Below are positions 10,081-18,979 of a stretch of 64,000 nucleotides of DNA, in pieces. The notes below the pieces were generated by a model. It was not told where the DNA came from. It was given only the letters and a program-made list of their open reading frames with translations, and made no database searches. A program made the position numbers and the translations under genes. The stretch is taken from the NCBI GenBank assembly GCA_963821715.1, contig CAWGET010000001.1:124001-188000 (forward strand), in the 5' to 3' direction. The first letter of the stretch is position 1, and each line of letters opens with the position of its first letter. Origin of the DNA: CAWGET01 sp963821715. Its GTDB lineage: Bacteria > Bacteroidota > Ignavibacteria > Ignavibacteriales > Melioribacteraceae.

Positions 10081-10100
10081 GGAAGGGAAGAGGCCCTTCC
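10081..10100 (-). promoter_or_regulatory. Hairpin just upstream of the hemN ribosome binding site
   Basis: GGAAGGG/CCCTTCC stem with a 6-nt loop, ending about 5-10 nt before the AAGGAG site of hemN. It has no T tract in the hemN direction. It could influence hemN translation or processing of the hemE-hemN message; the function is a guess. Confidence 0.35.
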
Positions 10101-10215
10101 GTAAATATTACAAAATTTAAGATTCCAAAATAGTTTAAAGGAACCATTGCCAAACGTAAACCTTTGGAGAATGATCGGGAATTTTGATTAAACGCTTGGG
10201 AACTTCCTACACAAA

Positions 10216-11262
10216 TTAATGAAATCTTACTGACTCACTCTTCACGAAATCTACCAGTGCCTTTGCATGTTCCGGTTTTATGTCGGGAAGAATTCCGTGT
10301 CCCAGATTAAAAACATGTCCGCTTCCTTTACCGTAAGATTCCAAAGTCTTTACAACTCTTTCCTTAATATTCTCTTTATCAGCATATAAAGTTGTTGGAT
10401 CTAAATTTCCCTGAAGCGCTACTTTTTCACCGACTTGTTTGCGCACATCACCGAGATCCATTGTCCAATCGAGCCCGAGAACATTTGCGCCGGAGTCAGC
10501 CAGCTTATCTAAATTATGATGAACTCCTTTCGCGAATAAAATTACCGGCTCATCCTTTCTCTCGATCTTCGAAATTATTTTTCGAATATACTGAAGTGAA
10601 AATTCTTCAAAATCATCTTGGGCTAATATTCCGCCCCACGTATCAAAAATCTGAACGGCGTTTACTCCTGCGTTTATTTTAGCGTTCAAATAATCGGCAA
10701 CGGCGTCGGCAATTTTATCCAATAAATTATGAGCGAGTTTTGGATTATTATAAATTAATTTTTTCACTTCAGCAAAATTTTTTGAACCTTTTCCTTCAAC
10801 CATATAAGTTAATAGCGTCCATGGCGCGCCACTGAATCCGATTAACGGAACGCGGTTGTTCAATTCTTTTTTAGTCAGCGTAACAGCATCTATCACATAT
10901 TTCAAATCTTTTTCTGCGTCTAAAACCTTTAATTCTTTCGCGTCATTTTCGGTTCGTATCGGTTTCGGAAAAACAGGTCCGCGTCCTTCGTGCATTTCCA
11001 AATGCATTCCCATTGCTTCAGGAATTACCAGAATATCGGAAAACAAAATTGCAGCGTCAACCCCAATAAGATCGACCGGCTGAATTGTAACTTCCGCCGC
11101 AAGTTCAGGCGTTTTGCACATAGTCAAAAAGTCGGACTGGCTCCGGACCGCTCTATATTCGGGCAAATATCGTCCCGCTTGGCGCATTATCCAAATCGGA
11201 GTTCTTTCTGTTTTCTCTTTTCTGCAAGCTCTTAAAAATAAATCGTTCTGTAATGGGGACAA
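10216..11262 (-). CDS. hemE: Uroporphyrinogen decarboxylase
   Basis: Decarboxylates the four acetate side chains of uroporphyrinogen III to give coproporphyrinogen III. The N-terminal signature WIMRQAGRYLPEYR is present, as are FSGAPWTLLTYMVEGKGS and GLDWTMDLGDVR with a conserved Asp. The length, 348 residues, is normal. The start codon is TTG at 11262: a very strong GAGGAGG site lies five bases before it and no ATG is close, so this start is well supported. The gene begins 9 bp after hemD and is followed by a 150-bp gap before hemN. Confidence 0.96.
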   Translation of the reverse strand: MSPLQNDLFLRACRKEKTERTPIWIMRQAGRYLPEYRAVRSQSDFLTMCKTPELAAEVTIQPVDLIGVDAAILFSDILVIPEAMGMHLEMHEGRGPVFPKPIRTENDAKELKVLDAEKDLKYVIDAVTLTKKELNNRVPLIGFSGAPWTLLTYMVEGKGSKNFAEVKKLIYNNPKLAHNLLDKIADAVADYLNAKINAGVNAVQIFDTWGGILAQDDFEEFSLQYIRKIISKIERKDEPVILFAKGVHHNLDKLADSGANVLGLDWTMDLGDVRKQVGEKVALQGNLDPTTLYADKENIKERVVKTLESYGKGSGHVFNLGHGILPDIKPEHAKALVDFVKSESVRFH

Positions 11263-11271
11263 AAAGCCTCC

Positions 11272-12036
11272 TCAATTTTTTGTATAATAAATAACTATTG
11301 CTTTTTCCAATCCTTGAATCGTAAACTCCTCCGGAACTATTTTCGTTTCTAATCCATTCTCGGCGATTACCGCTTCGGTGGTTGGGCCGATTGCAGCAAT
11401 TACTTTTTCATCAAAAAAATCCTTAATATTTTTGATCTCAAATATCTCCAAAAAATTCCTGAACGCAGAAGGACTGGTAAATGCTAATAGATTCAATTCT
11501 TCCAAATTAAAAAAACCACCTGTAACTTCTTCCTTCTTCGGAACGTCCACATCGTAAACCGGAATAAAATTTACGTCGGCTCCAAGTTCATTTAGTCCGT
11601 TTCTTAATTCATCTCTGGAAATAGCGGAGCCCGGAATTAAAATCTTTTTATCTTGAAGATCAAGATTTCTGAATTTTTCAATCAGTCCTCTTGCGCTGAA
11701 ATCATCCGGAATAAGATTTACAATTATTCCTGCATCGCTGCAAATCTTAGCTGTTTTCTTCCCAACAGCGGCAACTTCAATATTTGATAGATCCGTATTA
11801 CCGGATTCCTTCACAAAATATTCGACGGCATTTGCCGATGTAAAAATAATGAACGAGTATTCAATTAAGTTTTCTAGAGCGCTGCGCAGCTTAGAATAAT
11901 CTTTGACCGGAACAATCTTAATTGTCGGAACAAAAAAAACTTCCGCGCCGTTCTCTTCTAATAATTTAAAATCTGTTTCAGAATCGTTTCTGTTTCTCGT
12001 AATTAAAATTTTCTTTCCGGTTAGAACTTTCCGCAT
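11272..12036 (-). CDS. hemD: Uroporphyrinogen-III synthase
   Basis: Cyclises hydroxymethylbilane to uroporphyrinogen III. HemD diverges widely in sequence. Here the 254-residue length, the two similar alpha/beta halves, and motifs such as IIFTSANAVEYF, NLLAFTSPSAFRNF and AAIGPTTEAVIAENG are those expected of the family. Position supports the call: 3 bp after hemC and 9 bp before hemE, as in many hemCD operons. No damage or fusion is visible. Confidence 0.92.
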   Translation of the reverse strand: MRKVLTGKKILITRNRNDSETDFKLLEENGAEVFFVPTIKIVPVKDYSKLRSALENLIEYSFIIFTSANAVEYFVKESGNTDLSNIEVAAVGKKTAKICSDAGIIVNLIPDDFSARGLIEKFRNLDLQDKKILIPGSAISRDELRNGLNELGADVNFIPVYDVDVPKKEEVTGGFFNLEELNLLAFTSPSAFRNFLEIFEIKNIKDFFDEKVIAAIGPTTEAVIAENGLETKIVPEEFTIQGLEKAIVIYYTKN

Positions 12037-12039
12037 AAA

Positions 12040-12987
12040 TTATTTTTTTCTCGCGGTTTTATAAATTTCATCTAAAATATCTTTCGCGCCGGCTTTCACT
12101 AAATCCTTGGCTAGTTTTATGCCGAGCTTTTCAGGATCGTTTTTGCTGCCACGCATTTTTTTTCTGAATGTAACCGAGCCGTCAACGGCGCCGACTAATC
12201 CGTCTAAATACAATCCGTTTGATTTTACTTCCGCCAAAGCGCCTATCGGAACCTGGCATCCGCCTTCGAGTTCTTTTAGCAGGGCTCTCTCGGCGAGAAT
12301 AGCTTTGTAAGTATCTTCGTGATGAATCGCGGAAAGCGCGTCGGCAGCTAACGTATTATTTTCGTGAATTTCTATTCCTAAAGCTCCCTGTCCTACAGCC
12401 GGAAGCATGATGTCAGCGGGAATATAAGAAGAAATATGTTTTTTCAATTTCAATCTTTCCACTCCTGCGCGCGCCAAAATTATTCCGTCCCAGTCCGAGT
12501 CCAGAAACTTCTGTATTCTTGTAGGAACATTTCCGCGGAGTTCAACAATGTTTAAATCCGGCCGTAAATGTTTTAACTGACTTCTTCGACGAAGCGATCC
12601 GGTTGCTACCGTGCCACCTTCAGGAAGATCAAAAATTGTCATCCCTTTTTTCCGTGCGATCAGAACGTCCTCAACTTCGTGTCTTTTTGTAACCGCGGTT
12701 AATTTTAAGCCGTCAGGTATTGCAGTTTGAAGATCTTTCAAACTATGAACGGCAATATCTATTTCTTCATTTAAAAGTTTTACTTCCAATTCTTTAGTGA
12801 ACAAACCCTTATCGCCAATTTTCGAAAGTGCTACGTCCAAAATTTTATCACCTTTCGTTTTGATGAGCTGCAGTTCAACCTGAACCGATTTATTCTTCTT
12901 TTCAATTTCTCTCTTTATAAAATTCGATTGCCATAGAGCAAGGTCGCTTGAACGCGTTCCAATAACCAGCTTATTTTTTAATGACAA
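12040..12987 (-). CDS. hemC: Hydroxymethylbilane synthase (porphobilinogen deaminase)
   Basis: Polymerises four porphobilinogens into hydroxymethylbilane. The N-terminus IGTRSSDLALWQ, the Arg-rich active-site segment ATGSLRRRSQL and the dipyrromethane cofactor cysteine in ELEGGCQVPIGA are all intact. The length is 315 residues, which is normal. It lies between hemA (14 bp) and hemD (3 bp) and is clearly co-transcribed with them. Confidence 0.96.
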   Translation of the reverse strand: MSLKNKLVIGTRSSDLALWQSNFIKREIEKKNKSVQVELQLIKTKGDKILDVALSKIGDKGLFTKELEVKLLNEEIDIAVHSLKDLQTAIPDGLKLTAVTKRHEVEDVLIARKKGMTIFDLPEGGTVATGSLRRRSQLKHLRPDLNIVELRGNVPTRIQKFLDSDWDGIILARAGVERLKLKKHISSYIPADIMLPAVGQGALGIEIHENNTLAADALSAIHHEDTYKAILAERALLKELEGGCQVPIGALAEVKSNGLYLDGLVGAVDGSVTFRKKMRGSKNDPEKLGIKLAKDLVKAGAKDILDEIYKTARKK

Positions 12988-13001
12988 ATTTTCTCCCTTA
13001 T

Positions 13002-14288
13002 TTACTGATGATTATTATCTTTTCCATTCTTGGATAGTCCGAATAATTCCTGAATAATATAAGAATTATTTGTGGCTTCCTGAATGTTTTCGCCGGACTC
13101 AGCTAACTCGCGCAGTCTTACTGTGGGGTTATGAAGCAGTCTGCCCATCATTCTGCGCGTCATATCTTCGAGTTTATCGTAGTCTTCCTGAGTAATCTTA
13201 TGCTTAATTTTATCAAGTTCATCTCGTCGTATATCTTCAAAAAAGTCACGGATTTGCTTAATAGTCGGAACTACTTCCAGCGTGTTATACCAGCTGAAAA
13301 ATCCGACCATTTCTTCCATAATAATATTTTTGACGGCGGGAATTTCATCTTTTCTTTTCTTAAGATTTTGATCAACAATCACTTTTAAAGAATCTATATC
13401 GTGATAAAAAACATTATCCATTTGCTTTGCTGCCGGATCAATATCGCGCGGAATCGCTATATCCATTAAACAGACCGGAGTTCCTTTACGTTTCTTCATC
13501 ATCTTCTTTATATCGTCTTTATAGATGATTAAGTTTTCCGAACTTGTAGCGCTGATGATTATGTCAAAATTCTGAAGATGTTCCCTGATATGTTCGAACG
13601 GAATAATTTCTCCATGAACTTTTTTCCCAAGACGTTCGGCTTTTGAAATTGTTCTGTTGGCTATTGCAATATTCCCGACTCCTTTGTCGCGAAGATGAAC
13701 CGCCGCCAGTTCTCCCGTTTCTCCCGCACCTATAACAAGCGCAGATTTTTTTTCGAGATTAGCGAAGATCTTTTCAACTACCTGAACTGCCGCATAACTA
13801 ACAGAAACAGCGCCTTCGCCGATGAGCGTTTCTTTTATCGATCGTTTTCCTACCTTGATCGCGGTATCGCAAAGCCGCCGCATTATCGAGCCGATAAACT
13901 TTTTATCATCCGCAATCTGAAACGCTTCTTTCGCTTGACCAAGGATCTGACTGTCGCCGATCATCAAAGAATCAATTCCCGACGTTACATTAAAAATATG
14001 TTTAACGGCGCCGCATACAAAATAGTTGCGGAAGTGCTTGGGTTCCAAGCCCTCAACTTTTTTATAATTGATAATGAAATCCTGGACATCTCGGTAGTTA
14101 ATTTTATAGCTGTGCGGAAAGCCAAAAATTTCTGTCCGGTTGCAGGTAGATAGAATAAAACCTTCGGAAAAAATCTCACTCTGCATCTTGGGAATCAATT
14201 CAATAATTTCTTCCCTGCTAAGATGAAGCGCCTCCCGTAATTCGATGGGAGCGGTTTTATGATTTATTGTGATTCCGATTAAATTCAT
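13002..14288 (-). CDS. hemA: Glutamyl-tRNA reductase
   Basis: First committed step of the C5 pathway, reducing Glu-tRNA to glutamate-1-semialdehyde with NADPH. The N-terminus IGITINHKTAPIELRE and the catalytic cysteine in ILSTCNRTEIFG are present. The NADPH domain has VIGAGETGELAA and IANRTISKAERL, and a C-terminal dimerisation helix region follows. Its 428 residues are the family's usual length. It starts 18 bp after the hemX/ccsA gene. In many bacteria the N-terminus of HemA is a target for haem-controlled proteolysis; nothing here shows whether that applies. Confidence 0.96.
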   Translation of the reverse strand: MNLIGITINHKTAPIELREALHLSREEIIELIPKMQSEIFSEGFILSTCNRTEIFGFPHSYKINYRDVQDFIINYKKVEGLEPKHFRNYFVCGAVKHIFNVTSGIDSLMIGDSQILGQAKEAFQIADDKKFIGSIMRRLCDTAIKVGKRSIKETLIGEGAVSVSYAAVQVVEKIFANLEKKSALVIGAGETGELAAVHLRDKGVGNIAIANRTISKAERLGKKVHGEIIPFEHIREHLQNFDIIISATSSENLIIYKDDIKKMMKKRKGTPVCLMDIAIPRDIDPAAKQMDNVFYHDIDSLKVIVDQNLKKRKDEIPAVKNIIMEEMVGFFSWYNTLEVVPTIKQIRDFFEDIRRDELDKIKHKITQEDYDKLEDMTRRMMGRLLHNPTVRLRELAESGENIQEATNNSYIIQELFGLSKNGKDNNHQ

Positions 14289-14306
14289 GTTTCGGAAATT
14301 ATCTTT

Positions 14307-15131
14307 CTAATAAAAACTATGAAAACTTTGAGAAAATACATTAGTTAAAACCATCGATGAAATTGCAATTCCAAATCCGACCAAAGAAAAGATTATTACT
14401 TTTTTGCCGTACCATTTAGCTATTATTTTTGTAGAAATTCCTATCCCGTAAACTATCCAGACTAAACTCGTAGCAATTAATTTAGGATCGAAATGATTAA
14501 AGTCCGGGAATGCGCGCGGAAGCCAGATAGCGCCTATAATTATTGAGATAGTTAAAAGAATAAAGCCTATTACAACGGAATAAAAACTGAGTTTCTCTAA
14601 TGTTTCCAGACTAGGAAGCCGGTTAAAAATAATTCCGAACCTGTTTGATTTAATATCGGAATAAAGAAACATGAAGAGCAGCCCGTAAACCGCCGAAATT
14701 GTGATTGCCGAATAACCGAAGAGCGCGCTCATTACATGAAGACCGAGCAAATTGCTGCGAAGAACTTCTTTCACTTCAAAAAGATCTTCTATAAAAAGAG
14801 AAGAAATTATTTGAAAAAAGAGAGAAAAGAAAATGATGAACAAGCCAGTTCCCCGCACGTCAGTAAGTAATTCGATTAAAAAGTAAATGCAGGCGGTTGT
14901 AAACGCGAGCAGAGTAAAAATTTCGTAAACGGTGGTAATTGGCGGATGATCAAACTCAATAGTACGTGCGATTAAATAAAAAAGATGAAAAAGCAACGTT
15001 ACGAAAAGGAAGATTCTTTTTGCATTTGCGAGTGCGGCTTTATCTTTGGCGAAATCATAAGCATAAACCAAGAATGAAGCTAGATATAGAATCGGAAGAA
15101 TTATGTTCAAAAAATGTATAGCAGAAAGCAA
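14307..15131 (-). CDS. HemX/CcsA-family membrane protein
   Basis: A 274-residue integral membrane protein with about eight hydrophobic helices. The GAIWLPRAFPDF..FDPK region corresponds to the haem-handling loop of CcsA, but the Trp-rich WWD/SWDPKE pattern is degenerate, with only FDPK preserved. That makes it closer to HemX-like proteins encoded next to hemA in Bacillus than to a standard CcsA haem lyase. It is the first gene of the hem operon and 18 bp from hemA. HemX in Bacillus affects HemA levels. A role in cytochrome c assembly is also possible, because the region is rich in such proteins. Confidence 0.75.
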   Translation of the reverse strand: MLSAIHFLNIILPILYLASFLVYAYDFAKDKAALANAKRIFLFVTLLFHLFYLIARTIEFDHPPITTVYEIFTLLAFTTACIYFLIELLTDVRGTGLFIIFFSLFFQIISSLFIEDLFEVKEVLRSNLLGLHVMSALFGYSAITISAVYGLLFMFLYSDIKSNRFGIIFNRLPSLETLEKLSFYSVVIGFILLTISIIIGAIWLPRAFPDFNHFDPKLIATSLVWIVYGIGISTKIIAKWYGKKVIIFSLVGFGIAISSMVLTNVFSQSFHSFY

Positions 15132-15716
15132 TTTTGCCTCTAAAAAATTATATCAGTTTATGTTATCCAGATTAATGCCAAAAATCAATTAAGGTGAAAA
15201 AATTGATTGAAAAACCCGGCAAAAAATTAAAATACAAGTTATTATTTTACAAATACTTAGCGCAATTTATCAACGCAATATAAGAAAAAAATCAGAGGAA
15301 AAGAATGAAAAATGGAATGGATAGTTTATCTTCTTAATAATGGGACTAGGAGGCTTATTTTTTCTTGAAGATAGTAACAAGGTGACAAGTCCGGCTTCGT
15401 AAAATCAACTTCGCCGTGACAAGCGAGATGTGAGACGGGGAATGGGTGAACGATTTTATTATTAGGAAATCTGGGCAATTTTTTCTTGTAGAGACACGCG
15501 ACGGCTTGTCTCAAAAACGCTTTTCGCGTATCAGCGGCAGATTAAAAAATTCCCCTAAATTAATTCACTTAGAAGGTAATTACCTCCCGTTCAAGATTCA
15601 ATAAATCCTCATTTTTTTCGATAATAAAAATCATCAAAAAAAAGATAAAAGCTTTATATTTGATCCTAAAAATCAAAAAGCAATGTAAAAATTCATTTAA
15701 AACTAAATTACACATC
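15132..15716. other. 585-bp divergent intergenic region
   Basis: Holds the promoters for the leftward hem operon and the rightward lipoprotein gene. No conserved open frame was found. A TAnnTTTG element of the Bacteroidota -7 type (TATATTTG) lies at 15655-15662, placing transcription about 50 bp before the preferred TTG at 15717. A GAGACA/TGTCTC hairpin at 15491-15512 belongs to the GAGAC palindrome family. The segment from about 15345 to 15450 is more GC-rich than its surroundings and may be old repeat debris. Confidence 0.4.
15491..15512. repeat. GAGACA/TGTCTC palindrome
   Basis: A 6-bp stem with a 10-nt loop preceded by GTA, giving the GTAGAGAC start seen in other palindromes of this window. 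It is not near a gene end, so a terminator role is unlikely. Confidence 0.4.
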
Positions 15717-17552
15717 TTGAAAAAATTAACAATAAGCAAATTAAAAAAAATCCTGCCGCTCCTAATTATTTTTGCGGCGTTCTCCTGCGAGTATGAACCG
15801 ACCGGATCCAACTTCAAAGATATAAAGATTGAAGAACCGGTATTTTATATCAATTTGAATAATCAAAGAGACACAGTAATAATTTCCGGAGATGCAAATC
15901 TACATTACAGTATAGACTTAGACGGCAGAAAAATAAAAAGACTGGAAATGTTTTTGGACGACCGCAAACTCTATTACGGCAATGACGAGACCGGAACTAT
16001 CTATTTTTATTCGGATAATTACACGAACGGTTATCACAAACTTAGGATTGAGTTTGTTTCAAATTCGGGAACCGGAAGTATGGCCGATCATCTAGGCGCG
16101 GAACAGTTACAAGCGGTGTATGAATGGATACTTTTTGTAGATAATTATCCGCCGCCAAAAATTTCGATCAATAAAATTGAAAAATATAACGGCGGAATCA
16201 GAATAAATTGGAATAGTTATGAAGAATCCGATTTTCAATATTACTCAGTTAATAAAGGTTATCTAAATCGCACGAATTCTCCGCCGTTTATGGAAGTGAA
16301 AAAAATTTATAATAGAAAAGATACTACTTATTTTGATGAATCTTACATCGGGGGCGAATACGCATACAGAATTGATATTGTCGCCGGCGATAAAATGAAT
16401 GCCGGACTTTTGAAAACTCTCAACGAAGAAAGCCCGCAGATTTTAAGTTATGAATGGACAAACGATAATAAAATTAAGATGACGTGGACTAAAAGCGACT
16501 ACGAAAATAATTTTACCAGATATGAATTCCATCGTGATCTATCGGGCAGCCCGCCACCCAGCGAAAAATTTTTTATGAATATAAACGACACTTCGGGAAT
16601 TGTGGACGACGCGTATTTCGGATCGAGTTATAATTATTATCTTACTCTTATTAGCAAAGGCGGAAAAATTCCAAAATCCGATCTGGTTGAAATTATTCCG
16701 GATAAAAAAATTATGGCTTTTAACCGAATGATATTCAGCGAAAGTCTTAATTCTATTTATCTGATAGATGAAAGAGGAGCCTATGATCACAAAATTTTAC
16801 GTTTAGATCCTGATTCTTTCGAAATCTTAGCCGAATCTCCGAGTCTGTTTTCCAATATTGTAAAACTTTCTCCTGACGGAACTAAGCTGTATGCTTTATT
16901 GAACGGTTCTTTCGCAGAGCTGAACCCATACAATCTGACTATCAAAGAAAATATTGATTTCCCCGAAAATCTGCCCGACAATTCATTTCCGAAAAACTTT
17001 GCGGTTAGCGATAATAACCAGTTTATGTTTATTAATACTATCCTAAAATACACTTCAAGTTATTATTACGATGCGAACTATTTTTATGACGCGGGTGAAA
17101 ATAAATTAATCGGTTTCAATGGGAATTCAATGTGGTCTGATATTGATATTTCGGGGGACGGAACGCATATAATAGATGGAAATATTTTATATGAAGTTGA
17201 GGATTCCGCTTTAACCATGAAAAAGGAAATGGATAGTTATTATAGCCATCATTTTTATTTCGATAATCCGGTTATAATAAGTATCGGAGAAAATGTAAAA
17301 CTTAGCAATATGAGATCTCTTTCAACCATCAGTAGTTATAATTATGAAAAAATGGGAAAAAACTTTTCATTCAGCCGCGATAGAAAATATTTATACGGCA
17401 AATACAACAATTCTTTCTATGTATATAAGATCGATAATCCTGCGCCCTTGCAGGAAGTTAAAACGGTAGAATACGAGCTATATCTTATAAAGGATAATCT
17501 TTTTAGTAAGGAAGGTTATCATTTAAAACTCGATTTGGAGCAGGGAAACTAA
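15717..17552 (+). CDS. Lipoprotein with Fn3-like and beta-propeller regions
   Basis: About 611 residues. From the TTG at 15717 the protein begins MKKLTISKLKK and a lipobox AAFSC follows a hydrophobic stretch, so it should be lipidated and face the periplasm or cell exterior. An earlier in-frame TTG at 15660 would add a non-signal-like extension. Two Fn3-like segments are suggested around residues 140-310 (GGIRINWNSYEE, KIKMTWTKSDYE). The second half repeats propeller-like strands with YLIDE, LSPDGTKLYAL and SRDRKYLYG. The stop overlaps the next start by one base, so the downstream barrel protein is probably its partner. No enzyme motif was found. Confidence 0.6.
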   Translation: MKKLTISKLKKILPLLIIFAAFSCEYEPTGSNFKDIKIEEPVFYINLNNQRDTVIISGDANLHYSIDLDGRKIKRLEMFLDDRKLYYGNDETGTIYFYSDNYTNGYHKLRIEFVSNSGTGSMADHLGAEQLQAVYEWILFVDNYPPPKISINKIEKYNGGIRINWNSYEESDFQYYSVNKGYLNRTNSPPFMEVKKIYNRKDTTYFDESYIGGEYAYRIDIVAGDKMNAGLLKTLNEESPQILSYEWTNDNKIKMTWTKSDYENNFTRYEFHRDLSGSPPPSEKFFMNINDTSGIVDDAYFGSSYNYYLTLISKGGKIPKSDLVEIIPDKKIMAFNRMIFSESLNSIYLIDERGAYDHKILRLDPDSFEILAESPSLFSNIVKLSPDGTKLYALLNGSFAELNPYNLTIKENIDFPENLPDNSFPKNFAVSDNNQFMFINTILKYTSSYYYDANYFYDAGENKLIGFNGNSMWSDIDISGDGTHIIDGNILYEVEDSALTMKKEMDSYYSHHFYFDNPVIISIGENVKLSNMRSLSTISSYNYEKMGKNFSFSRDRKYLYGKYNNSFYVYKIDNPAPLQEVKTVEYELYLIKDNLFSKEGYHLKLDLEQGN

Positions 17553-18256
17553 TGAAAAAGAAAAGAATTTATTTATTTATTGCTCTATTTTTTTTGATTA
17601 TGTCTTCAATTTCGGCTCAAAGTTCATTTCGTCTGAAAGTCGGTTATGGAACATATCAAATGAAAAGTCTTAGCACATTTATGTTAAACACAGCCGGAAA
17701 ATACAGAGTTCAAGGAATAGACGCTGAGATTATAAATGAATTTCCGCCTTACTTAAATTTTCAGTTACAATATTTTCCAAAGGTTTTCCCGAAGAGAAAA
17801 ATAGGGGTTTTTATTTCGTATAAATCCACCGGCGCGCGGATAGCTTATAGCGATTACTCCGGTAAAATTCAAACCGACGTGATTGCTTCAGGATATGCGG
17901 TTGGTCCATTTATGGAATGGAATAATTACACTTCTCCTTCTTTTGATGTATGGACTGTATTCCAATTTTCTGCGCTTTATTCTACTGTAACAATAGAAGA
18001 AAATGTGGAAGTTTTTACGCAAAAGGTATCGGATAAAATTAGAGTAGTTTCTTGGGGAATCGGAATTGAACCCGGCGTTCAAATGGATCTGAAAATGTTT
18101 GAAAATATTTATACAGGTATTTATTTAGGAATTGAATTCACAATCTCGCAGAAGCTGCATCTATCAGATAATCCCGACGCATATCTTAGCGCTAACGGTT
18201 TTATAGCCAAAGCCGATTGGCTGGGATTTAGAGGCGGGATTGTAATTGGAATATAA
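17552..18256 (+). CDS. Outer-membrane beta-barrel protein, partner of the upstream lipoprotein
   Basis: 234 residues with a Sec signal peptide (hydrophobic, SSISAQ end). The mature part is built of alternating strands with many aromatic and Gly residues (GYGTYQMKS, YSTVTIEENVEVFTQ) and ends in GGIVIGI. The size suits an 8- to 10-strand barrel. The start codon overlaps the stop of the lipoprotein gene (TAATG), which indicates tight translational coupling. No family name is recognised. A rho-independent terminator follows at 18266. Confidence 0.6.
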   Translation: MKKKRIYLFIALFFLIMSSISAQSSFRLKVGYGTYQMKSLSTFMLNTAGKYRVQGIDAEIINEFPPYLNFQLQYFPKVFPKRKIGVFISYKSTGARIAYSDYSGKIQTDVIASGYAVGPFMEWNNYTSPSFDVWTVFQFSALYSTVTIEENVEVFTQKVSDKIRVVSWGIGIEPGVQMDLKMFENIYTGIYLGIEFTISQKLHLSDNPDAYLSANGFIAKADWLGFRGGIVIGI

Positions 18257-18265
18257 TTTACGGTT

Positions 18266-18313
18266 AAAGGACTTTTGTTATACAGAGAGTTCGCCATAAA
18301 CTAAAAGTCCTTT
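18266..18313 (+). terminator. Rho-independent terminator
   Basis: AAAGGACTTTT and AAAAGTCCTTT form an 11-bp stem with a 26-nt loop, followed by a T-rich run. It lies 10 bp after the barrel gene and closes the two-gene unit. Confidence 0.75.
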
Positions 18314-18421
18314 TTAATTTTTCCGATAATAAAAAAATATAAAAGTGTTGAGACCATTCAGTGTTTTTAAAAACAGCTGAATTTAAACTTTAAAATTTAA
18401 ATAATGATAGGAAAATCTTTA

Positions 18422-18898
18422 ATGAAAAATTTTATAGCAGTTCTTTTTGTTCTTTCAGCTTTAAATATTGCAGCAGAAGAGCCGGAATGGAAAACTTTTT
18501 TGAATCACGATCAAGTAAGCACGATTGCTTCTGAAGAAGAATATATTTGGGTTGGTTTTTATAATGGCGGCTTAATGAGACTGGATTCGGAAAAACCAAA
18601 TGAATATGTCCTTTATGATGAACTCAACTCCCTACTGCCTACCAATAATGTTAGTAATATTCAAGTAGATGCTGAAGGGATCAAATGGATTGGGACACAA
18701 AAAGGTTTAATAAGAATCGAAAATGATGATTGGATACTTTATAATACTTCCAATTCTGATATTCCGATAAATTCAGTTTCTAACATAAGAATTGACAAAG
18801 ACGGAAATCTATGGATATCGTATAACCAAGGATTAATAAAATATGATGGAGTTGAGTGGCGCCACGGTTTATCTCAAAAGTATTTTTTCTCATATTAA
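18422..18898 (+). CDS. Short secreted propeller-repeat protein (truncated two-component-regulator type)
   Basis: About 158 residues with a signal peptide (MKNFIAVLFVLSAL...AAEE). The mature part has blades of the two-component-regulator propeller type: IWVGFYNGGLMRLD, IKWIGTQKGLIRIEN and LWISYNQGLIKYDG. Full-length relatives carry many more blades and often a kinase domain, so this looks like a remnant or a minimal form with about three blades. The ATG at 18422 is preferred over 18404 because it starts the signal peptide and follows AGGAAA. A strong terminator lies 39 bp downstream. Confidence 0.6.
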   Translation: MKNFIAVLFVLSALNIAAEEPEWKTFLNHDQVSTIASEEEYIWVGFYNGGLMRLDSEKPNEYVLYDELNSLLPTNNVSNIQVDAEGIKWIGTQKGLIRIENDDWILYNTSNSDIPINSVSNIRIDKDGNLWISYNQGLIKYDGVEWRHGLSQKYFFSY

Positions 18899-18936
18899 CG
18901 GCAGAATGTGAGAATCCGAGTAATCTTTAGTAATAA

Positions 18937-18964
18937 AAAAAGCCGCCCATGAAGGCGGCTTTTT
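18937..18964. terminator. Bidirectional terminator
   Basis: Perfect 11-bp stem AAAAAGCCGCC/GGCGGCTTTTT with a 6-nt loop, between the convergent propeller gene and octahaem cytochrome gene. T runs exist in both directions. Confidence 0.92.
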
Positions 18965-18979
18965 ATTTTATGACGGAAC

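Noticed and set aside
15326..15514. 62-residue minus-strand open frame in the 585-bp gap
   Set aside because: No ribosome site, no recognisable composition, overlaps a GAGAC palindrome; reads as chance.
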